A stretch of 64,000 bases of DNA from a marine gamma proteobacterium HTCC2143 (GCA_000169075.1 AAVT01000005.1:157462-221461); one strand, 5' to 3'. Shown: positions 36,612-46,519, counted from the first letter of the stretch. A program made the numbers and translations. Notes: generated by a model not told the origin, from the letters alone.

Positions 36612-37371
36612 ATAGCTCGGTTTTAGCGTCAGCGATCTCTTTTAAGCGATCTAAATCCAACAAAGTAATTTCCTTGCTTTCAACAGTAATGTGGCCCTGC
36701 TTATTAAACCGGCTGACAACACGGCTGACGGTCTCAACGGTCAAGCCGAGAAAGTTGCCGATATCGGTCCGCGACATCGGCAATCTGAAACTAGTTCGAG
36801 ATAACTTTCTACGCGCATTGCGAGCGGAAATACTGATTAGCAACGCAGCGACTCGCTCCTCAGCACTATTCTTACTCAGTAGGGTAATCAGCTTTTGCTC
36901 AGTGGTAATTTCCTGACTCATCAGTTGAAAAAAGTGGCGCTGCATACTGGGGATCTCACTACTGAGCTCTTCAAGTCGGTGGAATGGGATCTCACACATT
37001 GCAGAAGTCTCAAGGGCTTTTACGGAGTTGGCATATTTATTTTTGCTAATGCCATCCATACCGATAATTTCACCCGGAAAATAAAATCCGGTCACCTGCT
37101 CCTGACCATCACCGGTTAGTCGATAGGCCTTGATTGCACCGGATCGGACCGCATAGACAGAGGTGAAATCATCCCCTTCCCGGTACAAGTGTTCACCTTT
37201 TTGCATAGGGCGCGAACGCTGGACTATCTCATCCAATTTAAGAATATCATCGTCTTCCAGAGCTATAGGCAGGCAGAGGGAACTTAGGCGGCAATTACCA
37301 CAGGAAATGGCCTTGTTGTGAGGGCAGTAACTTTGAAGTTCTACGTTTTGACGACCAAGTGACATATCCAT
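36610..37371 (-). CDS. fnr: Fnr/Anr family oxygen-sensing transcriptional regulator
   Basis: A 253-aa CRP/FNR regulator with everything needed for a [4Fe-4S] oxygen sensor. N-terminal Cys24, Cys27 and Cys33 in SCGNCRLSSLC match the CxxC-x5-C spacing of E. coli FNR, and Cys127 in TSAMCEIPF is the fourth ligand. The cNMP-like beta roll is followed by a C-terminal helix-turn-helix, RTDIGNFLGLTVETVSRVVSRF, with the E-x2-SR recognition pattern that reads TTGAT-N4-ATCAA. The ATG at 37371 follows AAGGAG; a TTG at 37395 is less suitable. It probably controls the adjacent hemN-like gene, whose promoter has a perfect box. Confidence 0.95.
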   Translation of the reverse strand: MDMSLGRQNVELQSYCPHNKAISCGNCRLSSLCLPIALEDDDILKLDEIVQRSRPMQKGEHLYREGDDFTSVYAVRSGAIKAYRLTGDGQEQVTGFYFPGEIIGMDGISKNKYANSVKALETSAMCEIPFHRLEELSSEIPSMQRHFFQLMSQEITTEQKLITLLSKNSAEERVAALLISISARNARRKLSRTSFRLPMSRTDIGNFLGLTVETVSRVVSRFNKQGHITVESKEITLLDLDRLKEIADAKTEL

Positions 37372-37536
37372 TTTCTTGAAACTCCTTTTATTCAAAAACT
37401 AACATGCAGCGATATTTAATGAGATTTACAATACTATTACGTTATTATCCTGTCATTCTTTTAGTTTCTGTATTTATACAATAGATTGCCAAAAAAAAAC
37501 GTCAACCCCGACACTATTTTTTTTCGGCTCAGAATA

Positions 37537-38910
37537 TTATTCGAAAGGCATACAAATTTGCTTTAGCATTAACCTCCCCTTGTCTCTTATCATTATCTTA
37601 GTGCCATCCCAAAAGAGAAGACCACTCCTTTCCATTACTTTTAACGCTAATAGTTCTGCACAAAAATAGTCAGCAAAATTTATGTTAAATTCCTCTGCTA
37701 TCACTTCCGTATCCAACAAGAGGTCGCATACGATTTGCATAATAACCGCCTGTCGAACACGATTGTCATCATTTAATTTAATGGTATTTGCAATAGGCAA
37801 ATTGTCTTTGCCCAATCGAAGGTAATAATCCTCAAGCTTGCACTCATTCTGAAAATAGGCCCCCTGCAATGAGCTGGTAGAAGATAAACCCAGTCCTATC
37901 AAATCGGGGGTCAAGCAAGTAGAGTATCCCTGAAAGCTGCTCTGTAACAAGCCATCTTTTTGCGCTTGCATTAAAGCATCAGCTGGTTTGACGAAACAGT
38001 CCATACCTAAATGCAGATACCCAGCCTTTGTCAGCTTGTCGCTAATGAGCGCAACCATCATGACTTTTTTGTCCGCAACGAGTAATTTTTTTTGACCAAT
38101 TTCAACCTTCTTTTCAGGTTCCTCTAACGACTGACTGTAATGAAAGAAATACATTCTATCTGGCGACAGTTCAATCATCTTATCTAATGTAGTACCGAGC
38201 GACATAAGCGTCTGGGAAGGGTGACCAAACACCAGATCATAACTAATTGACTTAAACCCGTAGACTCGAGCTGCGGTCATCCACGTCTTGATAATGTTGA
38301 ACCGCTTATGAAGTTTGTTTTCAATCTTCACGTGGTCGTCAAAACCTTGTATCCCAACAGAAAGCTGGTTGAAGCCAAGTCCTTTTAAAAGCGCAAGGTT
38401 ATCCAGGGTCACTGTCCGAAAGTCGAGTTCTACGCTATATTCGCGTCGTTCAGAGTCCGTCAATTTATAGTGGCAGGCAAGATTATGCATGAGTTCTGTC
38501 AATTCGGCCCCCTTGAGAAAGGCCGCCGTCCCTCTGTCTATCTGAAGCTTTAAAACGGTCCTGTGCTTGTTGACCAATTTAGCCTGCATTCGAATTTCTT
38601 TACTTAGGTAGTCTAAATATTTTCGAATCGCGGAATGATCCCATGCCATAATTTTATTATTGACACAGGTTTGGCAATGATGCCTGCAGAAGGGCACGTT
38701 AACCAAGATCGAAAGCGGCGCGATATTCTGCCAAAACTGATCTAGAGCTTCATCCCTGTACACATCGCCATCGTGATCTGCATCAAATTGGTCAGTCCAT
38801 TCACAAGGCATATCGCGGCTGTCAACAAACTGTGTCTCGTTTCTACATGAAAACGGGGCTGGTTCGTCAATTAAAGTACGGTAGGGTCTCGCAATGCGCG
38901 GAAAAGCCAT
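37537..38910 (-). CDS. HemN-like radical SAM protein with altered catalytic motifs
   Basis: A 457-aa protein that follows E. coli HemN (oxygen-independent coproporphyrinogen III oxidase, also 457 aa) along its length, including GFNQLSVGIQGF, FQGYSTCLTPDLIGLGLSS and the C-terminal HTH-like RDKGRLMLKQICMPFE. The iron-sulfur motif CxxxCxxC is kept (CRHHCQTC). Several key positions differ. The YIHIPFC segment is LVNVPFC, so the SAM-contacting Tyr and His are lost. The extra cysteine of CGCNKI is Asn. The SAM-binding GGGTPT is DRGTAA, and EVDPR is ELDFR. It probably still binds a cluster but is unlikely to be a normal HemN. FNR controlled (see box). Confidence 0.85.
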   Translation of the reverse strand: MAFPRIARPYRTLIDEPAPFSCRNETQFVDSRDMPCEWTDQFDADHDGDVYRDEALDQFWQNIAPLSILVNVPFCRHHCQTCVNNKIMAWDHSAIRKYLDYLSKEIRMQAKLVNKHRTVLKLQIDRGTAAFLKGAELTELMHNLACHYKLTDSERREYSVELDFRTVTLDNLALLKGLGFNQLSVGIQGFDDHVKIENKLHKRFNIIKTWMTAARVYGFKSISYDLVFGHPSQTLMSLGTTLDKMIELSPDRMYFFHYSQSLEEPEKKVEIGQKKLLVADKKVMMVALISDKLTKAGYLHLGMDCFVKPADALMQAQKDGLLQSSFQGYSTCLTPDLIGLGLSSTSSLQGAYFQNECKLEDYYLRLGKDNLPIANTIKLNDDNRVRQAVIMQIVCDLLLDTEVIAEEFNINFADYFCAELLALKVMERSGLLFWDGTKIMIRDKGRLMLKQICMPFE

Positions 38911-38948
38911 TATTACAACCGGAATATGAGCATCTTTTGGAGTTTCTC

Positions 38949-38989
38949 ATATTAAGTCCCCCGCCTTTCGAAACCTTGATATAAATCAA
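38949..38989 (-). promoter_or_regulatory. FNR-activated promoter of the hemN-like gene
   Basis: TTGATATAAATCAA at 38976-38989 is a perfect FNR/Anr box (TTGAT-N4-ATCAA). On the minus strand a TAATAT -10 element lies at 38954-38949, so transcription would start near 38942. The box centre is then about 41 bp upstream of that start, the class II activating position. The hemN-like ATG is at 38910. Oxygen limitation should therefore turn the gene on. Confidence 0.85.
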
Positions 38990-39410
38990 ATGAAAGTTGG
39001 TTTAGTCACAATCAATGACTCTTTACTGAGGTTCTGATGGTATTAAGACTGGGATTTACGTGTGGGGCCCGCAGAGGCAATTAATTACAAAGAAGGCATA
39101 GTGTCAGCGCGGACATTCTTTCTCAAGCAGTTCGAAATGTTTTTTTTGATCGCCGTTATAGGACTCGCTCAACTAGGAGATACATGTTTCATCAATAGGC
39201 AGCGGCTCTTTATGTCAACTAAATTGCCGGCTTTTTTAAATTGCTGTGTTGCCGTGAAATTTACTTGTTACTAAAGAGCGTTACTGTAAACACAACCATT
39301 ATCAAAAGACGCTGTATCAGACTGTGACTACCCTTCATTAGCTTCTCTCTAAAAGTATAGGGAACAACGACATTGGTAAGTTATTAGCCGCTTATAGTAA
39401 TGAAATAAAC
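38990..39410. other. Gene-poor stretch, nothing recognised
   Basis: About 420 bp between the FNR box and the 3' end of the serine hydrolase gene. A 70-codon plus-strand frame at 39062-39274 has no ribosome site or family resemblance. No repeat or RNA was identified. Confidence 0.35.
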
Positions 39411-39428
39411 CGAAGCATTTAAGCTTCG
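39411..39428 (-). terminator. Small hairpin downstream of serine hydrolase gene
   Basis: CGAAGC-ATTTAA-GCTTCG forms a perfect 6-bp stem directly after the leftward hydrolase gene. On that strand it is followed by GGTTTATTTC, a weak U tract. Possible terminator. Confidence 0.45.
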
Positions 39429-39450
39429 ATTTATGCTAATACTAGGTGCC

Positions 39451-40830
39451 TTACTTAATAATCGACTGGTAAGTCAGAATCTTGAACTCCGACCCCAAGC
39501 GCGTTTTATGAGGAATACTTTGAACCATAAAAATACCGATAAGTTGCTCCACTGGATCAATCCAAAATTGCGTGCCGGCGGCGCCGCCCCAGTTGTATGT
39601 GCCCGCTGATCCCAGTTCACCGATTTCACCCTGGTCTAATGCAACGGCGAAACCAAGTCCGAAGCCAACCCCACTCCTGCCAAAACCCATTGGCATATCA
39701 CCTAGGTGGTTAGTTGTCATTAATTCAACCGTTTTAGGTGACAGAATCCGAACACCATTCAATTCGCCACCGTTCAACATCATCTGACTAAAAATCAAAT
39801 AGTCTTTAGCGGTAGACACCATCCCGCCACCGCCACCTTCAAACGTAGCTCCTTCCAAAAAACCCGCATCAATACGGTCGCCAGAGGGCACAAGCTTAGC
39901 CGAGCTACTCACTGCCAAGAACGCCGCAAGACCTTCACCGGTTCCCTCAGGAGAGTATATCTGTGCAAATCGATCCAGTTTATTGCTGGGAACAACAAAA
40001 CTAGTATCTTCCATACCCAGTGGCATGAATAGACGTTGTTTCAAAAAATCGCCAAAACTCATTCCAGAGATAGCCTCTATCAACCGACCCTGCACGTCAA
40101 CCGAAACACTGTAGTGCCACTTGCTGCCTGGGTCGTACTGGAGAGGAATTTGCCCAAGGGCCGTCACGAACTCTTCAAGGTCTTTGTTACCTAAGATTCC
40201 GGCTTTTCGGTACTGCTGGTCAACTTCGGTATTACCAAAGACCCCATAGGTAAGACCCGCTGTATGACGCATCAGATCGCGAATCGTAGGCTGCCGTGTC
40301 GGCTTTCTAGTTTGACCTGTTTTACTGTTATCGCCGGACCCTATCGTGCGGCTTTGGGTGCCGTCAGATATCATCGACGTATTGCCATCGGCCGTAGACA
40401 CAGCCACTTTAAGATTAGCCAATTCAGGGATATATTTAGCGACAGGGTCATTCAAAAAGAAATGACCTTCCTCATATAACATCATCAGTGCAACGCTGGT
40501 AATTGGCTTTGACATTGAGTAGATTCGAAAAATCGCATCGTCGGTCATCGCTTTATTCGCTTCACGATTACTTTGACCATAAGTTTCTGAGTAAACAATT
40601 TTACCATTGCGGGCGATCATACCGAGACCCCCTACCATAACACCGTCTACCACCGCTTGATTCATATGCGTTGTCAACTTATCCAGACGATCCTGGGAGA
40701 TGCCTTCCTTTTGCGGTTCAACGACAGCTAGATCTTTTGCAGAGACTGGAGAGGCCAATGCAACGGTGATGAACATTGAGACAAAAAAAGACCTGATAGA
40801 TTGCTTATTATTCGATGTTCGATTCAGCAT
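39451..40830 (-). CDS. Serine hydrolase, beta-lactamase/esterase EstB family
   Basis: A 459-aa secreted or envelope protein. The signal peptide FFVSMFITVALASPVSA is followed by a class C beta-lactamase-like domain with S105-M-S-K108 (SxxK nucleophile motif), a Tyr in WHYSVSVD (YxN position) and a C-terminal GGGGGMVSTAKDYLIF region. Such proteins are usually esterases or transesterases rather than antibiotic resistance enzymes. Start: ATG 40830, which begins the signal peptide; the frame continues to 40950 and would overlap the synthetase gene. It lies 109 bp downstream of that gene on the same strand, suggesting a shared pathway with acyl-CoA synthesis. Confidence 0.87.
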   Translation of the reverse strand: MLNRTSNNKQSIRSFFVSMFITVALASPVSAKDLAVVEPQKEGISQDRLDKLTTHMNQAVVDGVMVGGLGMIARNGKIVYSETYGQSNREANKAMTDDAIFRIYSMSKPITSVALMMLYEEGHFFLNDPVAKYIPELANLKVAVSTADGNTSMISDGTQSRTIGSGDNSKTGQTRKPTRQPTIRDLMRHTAGLTYGVFGNTEVDQQYRKAGILGNKDLEEFVTALGQIPLQYDPGSKWHYSVSVDVQGRLIEAISGMSFGDFLKQRLFMPLGMEDTSFVVPSNKLDRFAQIYSPEGTGEGLAAFLAVSSSAKLVPSGDRIDAGFLEGATFEGGGGGMVSTAKDYLIFSQMMLNGGELNGVRILSPKTVELMTTNHLGDMPMGFGRSGVGFGLGFAVALDQGEIGELGSAGTYNWGGAAGTQFWIDPVEQLIGIFMVQSIPHKTRLGSEFKILTYQSIIK

Positions 40831-40939
40831 AGGTGATGTTCCAAAGTGAGGTGGGGCCTGCAAACTGGTGCCTAGACTATAACAATCCGTAGGCAATTTC
40901 CAATCGACAGAGCGGTCATCGCCGATCGGCAAGTACTGT

Positions 40940-42541
40940 TCAGAGATCACTCTGGCTTTCGATAGCAGATAGACGATTTCTCAACTCATTTTTGGCGACT
41001 TTTTCCAGCGTCGACCGAGGTAATTCACCGACCACGTGGACCGAAAACGGTACTTTAAAATCTGCCAAATTATCTCGGCAGTAGCTCAACAATCTGACAC
41101 CAAGATCCACATCAGGCATATTAAGAGGTATGACGAACGCCACCGGTACCTCGTCCAACATAAAATGCTTCTGTGCTACCACAGCACATTCCGCCACTAA
41201 CCCACTGGCCAAAATTACGCTCTCAATTTCGGACGCTGCGACATTCTCTGCGCCGACTTTTAACATGTCCTTATCGCGGTCGCTGAAATACAAATAGCCG
41301 TCGTCCCCAATTCGAATAATATCGCCAGTATCAAACCAGCCATCAGTATCAAATGCTTTTTCGTTGGCCTCGGGACTGCCGTAATACTCTTTAAAAAGAG
41401 TCACGCCCCGCACACCTCGAATAAACAGCAGCCCTCGCTCTCCGACGCCAGCAATCTTACCGTCAGATGTCCTGATTTCAATATCATACTCTGGTGCAAC
41501 ACGGCCGATCGTGCCATGAGGACCTGGCTGATCTATGTCAGTGACGATACCGTGCGTGAGTGTTTCGGTCATTCCCCACCAACCCATGCCAGCAACGCCG
41601 AATTTGTCTTTTAAACCGGGTAAATGTGCCGCTGTGCCCCAAAAACGATAACTATGCTCAGGAACTGACTGATCACTGATGGCTTTAATAGCAAATGGAA
41701 TTGTTGAAAGCCACGTTAAATTATATTTTAGCGATATGGGCCAGAACCGCGATGCAGAAAATTTGGGTTGCATCACAAAGGTACCCCCAACCCACAGTGT
41801 CGCTAACATCGAGTAGCCCTGTGCATTAGTATGAAACATCGGCATAAAAATGAGGGTTTTGTCCTCGTGGCGCAGCTTCATATGACTCGCGCTAATTTTC
41901 CCAGCCCAAATACCATTTGCCTGTGTCCACAAAACGGCTTTAGGTCTAGAGGTTGTGCCGCTAGTAAACTGAACAGACAGGTTGGCTAATGCATCAGCGG
42001 GGCGATCAGGAAGATCGTCAACAGCTTTAGTCAGGAGGTCATTAAAAGCCGTGCCGATTGCAGCACTGGGAATGTCCGCAGCGACACCCGCATTATTGTC
42101 GGTAACAATTACTGGGATACCCGGTGAGCAAGACCGGCGCACCATAGAAGCAAAGGCAGGTTGAGTAATAGCGCAAACGGCCTGACTGTGCTCTGAATAA
42201 TACTGCATATCACGATCCACCGACCGCGTATTGGTTGAAACAGCAACAGCCCCTAGTTCTGCGCAGGCAAACCAGGCCAGGATAAACTCGGGGCAATTCT
42301 CCAGATGAATAATTACAAAATCGCCTGACCGCACTCCCACAGTGGTGAGAGCAGCAGCAAGTTGCTTAGCTTCTCTCTGAACTCGACCGTATGAGTAGGC
42401 TTCAGAGAGTCCGTCAAAAGGCTCCCATATCATAAACTCTTTATCCGGCACTCGTTGGACCCATTGGTTTAATAACCATGGGATATCCATACCGATCAAA
42501 GCAGTTTCGCGACTGTTATCTATGTGTTTTTTTAGCGACAT
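40940..42541 (-). CDS. Acyl-CoA synthetase (AMP-forming, ANL superfamily)
   Basis: A 533-aa ANL enzyme: phosphate-binding FTSGTTSRPK, a GWWGMTETLTHG motif (A5), GWFDTGD (A7), the hinge DRDKDMLKVGAENVAASEIE (A8) and a C-terminal Lys in RSTLEKVAKNELR (A10). It would adenylate a carboxylic acid and form its CoA thioester; acid specificity is unknown. The layout resembles CaiC-like and medium-chain or bile-acid ligases. It precedes the serine hydrolase gene on the same strand. Confidence 0.9.
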   Translation of the reverse strand: MSLKKHIDNSRETALIGMDIPWLLNQWVQRVPDKEFMIWEPFDGLSEAYSYGRVQREAKQLAAALTTVGVRSGDFVIIHLENCPEFILAWFACAELGAVAVSTNTRSVDRDMQYYSEHSQAVCAITQPAFASMVRRSCSPGIPVIVTDNNAGVAADIPSAAIGTAFNDLLTKAVDDLPDRPADALANLSVQFTSGTTSRPKAVLWTQANGIWAGKISASHMKLRHEDKTLIFMPMFHTNAQGYSMLATLWVGGTFVMQPKFSASRFWPISLKYNLTWLSTIPFAIKAISDQSVPEHSYRFWGTAAHLPGLKDKFGVAGMGWWGMTETLTHGIVTDIDQPGPHGTIGRVAPEYDIEIRTSDGKIAGVGERGLLFIRGVRGVTLFKEYYGSPEANEKAFDTDGWFDTGDIIRIGDDGYLYFSDRDKDMLKVGAENVAASEIESVILASGLVAECAVVAQKHFMLDEVPVAFVIPLNMPDVDLGVRLLSYCRDNLADFKVPFSVHVVGELPRSTLEKVAKNELRNRLSAIESQSDL

Positions 42542-42711
42542 TACCGGCCTACCACCTTAAAAATAATAAAGAGAGTAAACGATTTTGCTATGAGAATTCA
42601 AAAATCATCCGCGACATCAACAATGTATCTGCGAACCCACCCCAACATGCTGTGATATTGAACAAGCACCGAACAAACACGCTCGCTGACACGGCTGAAT
42701 TAGCTAACTAT

Positions 42712-44007
42712 CTAGCGATTTCCCGAAGGTCTTTGAGCTGAATTATTGCGCCCGCGCGTTCGATGACCTTGAGAGTTCTCACCCGAGCGCTGTCCATCTC
42801 TATGTCCAACTTTGGCTTTTTTAGGTCTGGAGGGGGTTTGTGGGCGTCGATTCAGCCGACTTTCTGGCAATTCATTAACGGGCTTAAAACCATCAACCGA
42901 TTGACGTTGCAGAAGCTCGCCAATCAATCGTTCGATATCTGATAATTGCTTGAATTCATCGGCAGACACCAATGATACCGCCTCTCCGGTAGCTCCCGCT
43001 CGACCCGTGCGACCTATACGGTGAACATAATCCTCCGGTACATTGGGAAGGTCGAAATTCACCACGTGGGGCAACTGTTCGATATCCAGACCGCGCGCTG
43101 CAATATCAGTGGCAACTAAGACTTGCACTTTCCCACCTTTAAAATCTGCCAACGCTTTCGTTCTTGCGCCCTGGCTTTTATTACCATGAATGGCGGCAGC
43201 ATTAATCCCTGCACCATCGAGTTGTTTCGCAAGTTTGTTAGCGCCATGCTTGGTTCGTGAAAATACCAACACTTGAGACCATTGATTATCTTGAATCAAA
43301 TGAATCAACAGCTTCGACTTCTGATTCTTGTCCACTGGGTAAATCCAATGCTGAACTGATTCAACCGTCGTATTGGCAGGACTCACAGAGATCTCAACAG
43401 GGTTATTGACCAGGCCCTTCGCCAAACCGCGAATGTCGTTCGAAAATGTCGCCGAAAACAATAAGTTTTGACGTTTCTTTGGTAGCACCGCCAGTATTTT
43501 TTTAATATCGTGAATAAAGCCCATGTCCAACATGCGATCAGCTTCATCAAGTACCAGCACTTCCAAATGATCAAACTTTACGGCTCTCTGGTTATAAAGA
43601 TCCAGTAAACGTCCCGGTGTTGCCACTAGCACATCAACACCCTGACGAAGCTTCATCATCTGCGGGTTGATTTTAACTCCACCGAATACAACAGCTGATC
43701 TCAATGGTAAATTTTTGCCGTAAGTCGCAACACTTTCTCCGACCTGCGCTGCCAACTCACGGGTTGGGGTCAAAATAAGCACTCGCGCCTGATTCGCTTG
43801 GGCAAGTTTTCCGGGTATCAGCAGTTCAAGAATTGGTAAGGTGAAACCCGCTGTTTTGCCGGTTCCGGTTTGCGCGGCCGCCATCACATCTTTACCTCCA
43901 ATCACCGCGGGAATTGCCTGCGCTTGGATTGGCGACGGCGTGTCATATCCCTGATCAGCAACGGCATCAAGAATCGGGGCGGATAAGCCCAGGGAAGCAA
44001 AGGTCAT
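42712..44007 (-). CDS. rhlE: DEAD-box RNA helicase RhlE
   Basis: A 431-aa DEAD-box helicase with all motifs: a Q motif near the start, [26 protein letters not shown] ([14 protein letters not shown]), [12 protein letters not shown] and [10 protein letters not shown]. The basic, Gln/Arg/Ser-rich tail of about 60 residues ([16 protein letters not shown]) is typical of RhlE. It acts in ribosome assembly and mRNA turnover. The 5' leader holds a stable hairpin (44041-44062). Confidence 0.93.
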   Translation of the reverse strand: MTFASLGLSAPILDAVADQGYDTPSPIQAQAIPAVIGGKDVMAAAQTGTGKTAGFTLPILELLIPGKLAQANQARVLILTPTRELAAQVGESVATYGKNLPLRSAVVFGGVKINPQMMKLRQGVDVLVATPGRLLDLYNQRAVKFDHLEVLVLDEADRMLDMGFIHDIKKILAVLPKKRQNLLFSATFSNDIRGLAKGLVNNPVEISVSPANTTVESVQHWIYPVDKNQKSKLLIHLIQDNQWSQVLVFSRTKHGANKLAKQLDGAGINAAAIHGNKSQGARTKALADFKGGKVQVLVATDIAARGLDIEQLPHVVNFDLPNVPEDYVHRIGRTGRAGATGEAVSLVSADEFKQLSDIERLIGELLQRQSVDGFKPVNELPESRLNRRPQTPSRPKKAKVGHRDGQRSGENSQGHRTRGRNNSAQRPSGNR

Positions 44008-44040
44008 AGGATGTTCTCTTACAAAAAAGGTTAGTCAGGA

Positions 44041-44062
44041 GCACGCCGACGGCGGGGCGTGC
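44041..44062 (-). promoter_or_regulatory. GC-rich hairpin in the rhlE leader
   Basis: GCACGCC and GGCGTGC form a perfect 7-bp stem with an 8-nt loop, 34 nt upstream of the rhlE ATG. There is no T run, so it is not a terminator. It could be a leader element affecting message stability or translation. Confidence 0.4.
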
Positions 44063-44256
44063 ATCTTACAGTAAGAACAACTTGACTACCAGCCAATCAC
44101 CCCGCCAACCTCAACCCTTGATCAAAGCTGTATACCGCATTGAAGACCCAGACCTTGACTCATTTCACTGAAAAAACCGCTGATTTACTGTGCTTGATTG
44201 CGCCATGGTGAGGGCCTTATGTGTATCGAAATCGAGACTGGTCGTGGTGTTCATGG

Positions 44257-44871
44257 CTATGCCCACAGCTCCATCGGTGCACCATGAACAAGACCTCTCA
44301 ATATGTCGGTGCGGGAAACAATACCCACCACCTCGGCACCATCTCCGACAATAGGAATAGAACCGATAGCCCGGCTGCACATAATTTCTGCCAACAGTCG
44401 CACCTCCGCATTTGCGTCAGCGCTTATCACTTCCCGCGTCATCAATTGTTCAATAGAGTATCCACCGACCTGGCGATTATCATTCGCCGCATAACGCAGT
44501 AAGTCTCTATCAGAAACTATTCCCTGAAGCTGCTGGCGGTCGTCGACAATCGGCAGATGGTGGAATCCTTTGGCTGCTAATAATTTCCACGTGTCATTCA
44601 GCGACAGACGAACTGACGCAGTAACCACTGGGCTGGTCATGATTTCTCGTGCGTAACGTACCCTTGAACGCTCAGAAGACTGACGATTCTGACTTTGGGA
44701 TTCTTGATAGATCTCTGTTTTTTTGGACAGATTCCTCTCTGCCACTTTATCACTATGGGTGCTCACGGCCTTTACTGCGGTGGACGCAGCAATAGGTGAT
44801 ATGTTGGTAGATTTTAATAGCTGATCGATGGGCGTACTGATTCGCGCGCCTTGTGCAATGATATAGAACAT
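44257..44871 (-). CDS. Tandem CBS-domain protein
   Basis: A 204-aa protein. A variable N-terminus of about 70 residues rich in Ser and charged residues is followed by a CBS pair. The first is AREIMTSPVVTASVRLSLNDT to IVSDRDLLRYA and the second MTREVISADANAEV to IVSRTDILRGLV. CBS pairs bind adenosine nucleotides. With no fused catalytic domain it is probably a regulatory protein. It ends MELWA, as in many gammaproteobacterial stand-alone CBS proteins. The ATG at 44871 follows AGAGGTG. Confidence 0.85.
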   Translation of the reverse strand: MFYIIAQGARISTPIDQLLKSTNISPIAASTAVKAVSTHSDKVAERNLSKKTEIYQESQSQNRQSSERSRVRYAREIMTSPVVTASVRLSLNDTWKLLAAKGFHHLPIVDDRQQLQGIVSDRDLLRYAANDNRQVGGYSIEQLMTREVISADANAEVRLLAEIMCSRAIGSIPIVGDGAEVVGIVSRTDILRGLVHGAPMELWA

Positions 44872-45343
44872 GGCAAATCACCTCTCTATAAAACTCGAAA
44901 ACGGCGCGCCCTCCAAACAGACGATGTTACATGCAATGGCGGCGTAACCAATTTGCCGCTGCAAGTACTGCAGCAACCATAAAAACCGCGATCCGGATGC
45001 CTATTATAGGGTTACCTAAGACAGTGTTGCTAGACTTACCGTAACTCGTAAATCTCGCTGCCTCAGAAGTCCCAACAATAAACTTAACGACTGCGGCTTG
45101 ACTGACTAATAGGCAATCACCTTTTGAGAAGATCGTTTTCCTTTACACATCATATGCTGAAGTTGAGTACACGGGAGCCTTAGAGCGCCACCGGATCTCT
45201 GAAAAGACGCAGGACCAACGACAAAAAACGGGTAGGCGTACCTCGTTCATGTTAAAAAGTCAGTCAGATGAGTCTTGTAAATACCGGGAACCGCCTGGCT
45301 CCCTAGTCAATGATGTTCCACTTCAGCGACGTCATCACCGAGT
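44872..45343. other. Intergenic, nothing recognised
   Basis: About 470 bp between the CBS-protein and aminotransferase genes. A small inverted repeat (GCTGCA/TGCAGC) lies near 44960. No gene or strong regulatory motif was found. Confidence 0.35.
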
Positions 45344-46519
45344 TTATCCGTACTCGGCGAGGGCCGCTGCAACAGCAACTCCGCTAACTATTTTTGCGCC
45401 TTGTGCCGTTAAGACATTGTCCAGCGCACTCAGGCATAGCAACACATTTTTTTGGTTACTTGCGTGCCCCATTAATCCAATACGCCAGGAATTTCCCGCC
45501 AAAGCGCCCAGTCCCGCGCCAATTTCCAAACTGTATTGAGACAATAGCGCGCCGCGAACGGCGGCATCGTCAGCGCCCTCAGGAATCGAAACCAAATTGA
45601 GCTGAGGAAGTCGATGGGCAGCATCAACAACCATAGACAAACCCATAGCTTCCAACCCGGAAACTAGTGCGCGATGATTTAACTGATGCCTTGCCCAAGA
45701 ATTCTCGAGGCCCTCTTCCTTCAGCATGATCAATGACTCATGCAATGCATACATCGCATTTACCGGTGCGGTATGATGATAAGCTCGCTTGGTGTTCCCA
45801 CCCCAATAGCCCATGACCAACTGCATATCGAGAAACCAACTTTGAACTTTATGCTGTCGATTACTGATCACTTCAACAGCGCGAGCACTAAATGTTACGG
45901 GTGATATACCCGGAACACAGGACAAACACTTTTGCGTACCAGAATACACAGCATCTGCACCCCAGCCATCAACATCAACGTCAATGCCAGCTACCGACGT
46001 TACCGTGTCAACAATACTCAGTGCATTGTTTTCCGCAGCTAGCCGGCACAGTGTCGCCGCATCACTTTCAACACCTGTCGATGTTTCTGCATGAACAAAG
46101 GCTAAAATTTTGACATCCGTATTGTTACTGAATGCCGCCTTCACTTTATCCGCATCGACCGGGCTGCCCCATGAATCTTCGACCATGATCGCCACACCGC
46201 CACAGCGCTCTACGTTTTCCTTCATGCGACCGCCGAAAACCCCATTCTGGCAAACGATCACTTTATCACCGGGACTAACTAGATTAACAAAACACGCTTC
46301 CATACCGGCTGAACCGGGGGCTGAAACAGGTATGGTCAATTCATTGTTTGTTTTGAAGGCGTAATGTAACAAGGTTTTAATCTCATCCATCAAACCAATA
46401 AATTCAGGGTCGAGATGACCGATAGTGGGACGACTTAAAGCTTCCAATACGCGCGGACTGACATCAGACGGTCCGGGCCCCATTAACGTGCGTTCAGTCG
46501 GATGAAAGCTTGTGATCAT
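45344..46519 (-). CDS. Alanine-glyoxylate/serine-glyoxylate-type aminotransferase (PLP, class V)
   Basis: A 391-aa class V aminotransferase. It begins TLMGPGPSDVSPRVLEAL and has APGSAGMEACFVNLVSPGD, an Asp for the PLP pyridine nitrogen (SIVDTVTSVAG), the Schiff-base Lys in SGTQKCLSCVPG, and a C-terminal SWRIGLMGHAS. It matches the alanine/serine-glyoxylate and purine-catabolic (PucG-like) aminotransferases. It would detoxify glyoxylate with an amino donor. The ATG follows GGAGACCGAT. The Nudix gene lies 141 bp upstream on the same strand. Confidence 0.9.
   Translation of the reverse strand: MITSFHPTERTLMGPGPSDVSPRVLEALSRPTIGHLDPEFIGLMDEIKTLLHYAFKTNNELTIPVSAPGSAGMEACFVNLVSPGDKVIVCQNGVFGGRMKENVERCGGVAIMVEDSWGSPVDADKVKAAFSNNTDVKILAFVHAETSTGVESDAATLCRLAAENNALSIVDTVTSVAGIDVDVDGWGADAVYSGTQKCLSCVPGISPVTFSARAVEVISNRQHKVQSWFLDMQLVMGYWGGNTKRAYHHTAPVNAMYALHESLIMLKEEGLENSWARHQLNHRALVSGLEAMGLSMVVDAAHRLPQLNLVSIPEGADDAAVRGALLSQYSLEIGAGLGALAGNSWRIGLMGHASNQKNVLLCLSALDNVLTAQGAKIVSGVAVAAALAEYG

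Noticed and set aside
39062..39274. 70-codon plus-strand frame between the hemN-like and hydrolase genes
   Set aside because: No start context, odd composition and no domain.
39451..40830. Serine hydrolase considered as an antibiotic-resistance beta-lactamase
   Set aside because: SxxK and Tyr are shared with esterases and the remaining pattern is EstB-like; nothing points to resistance.
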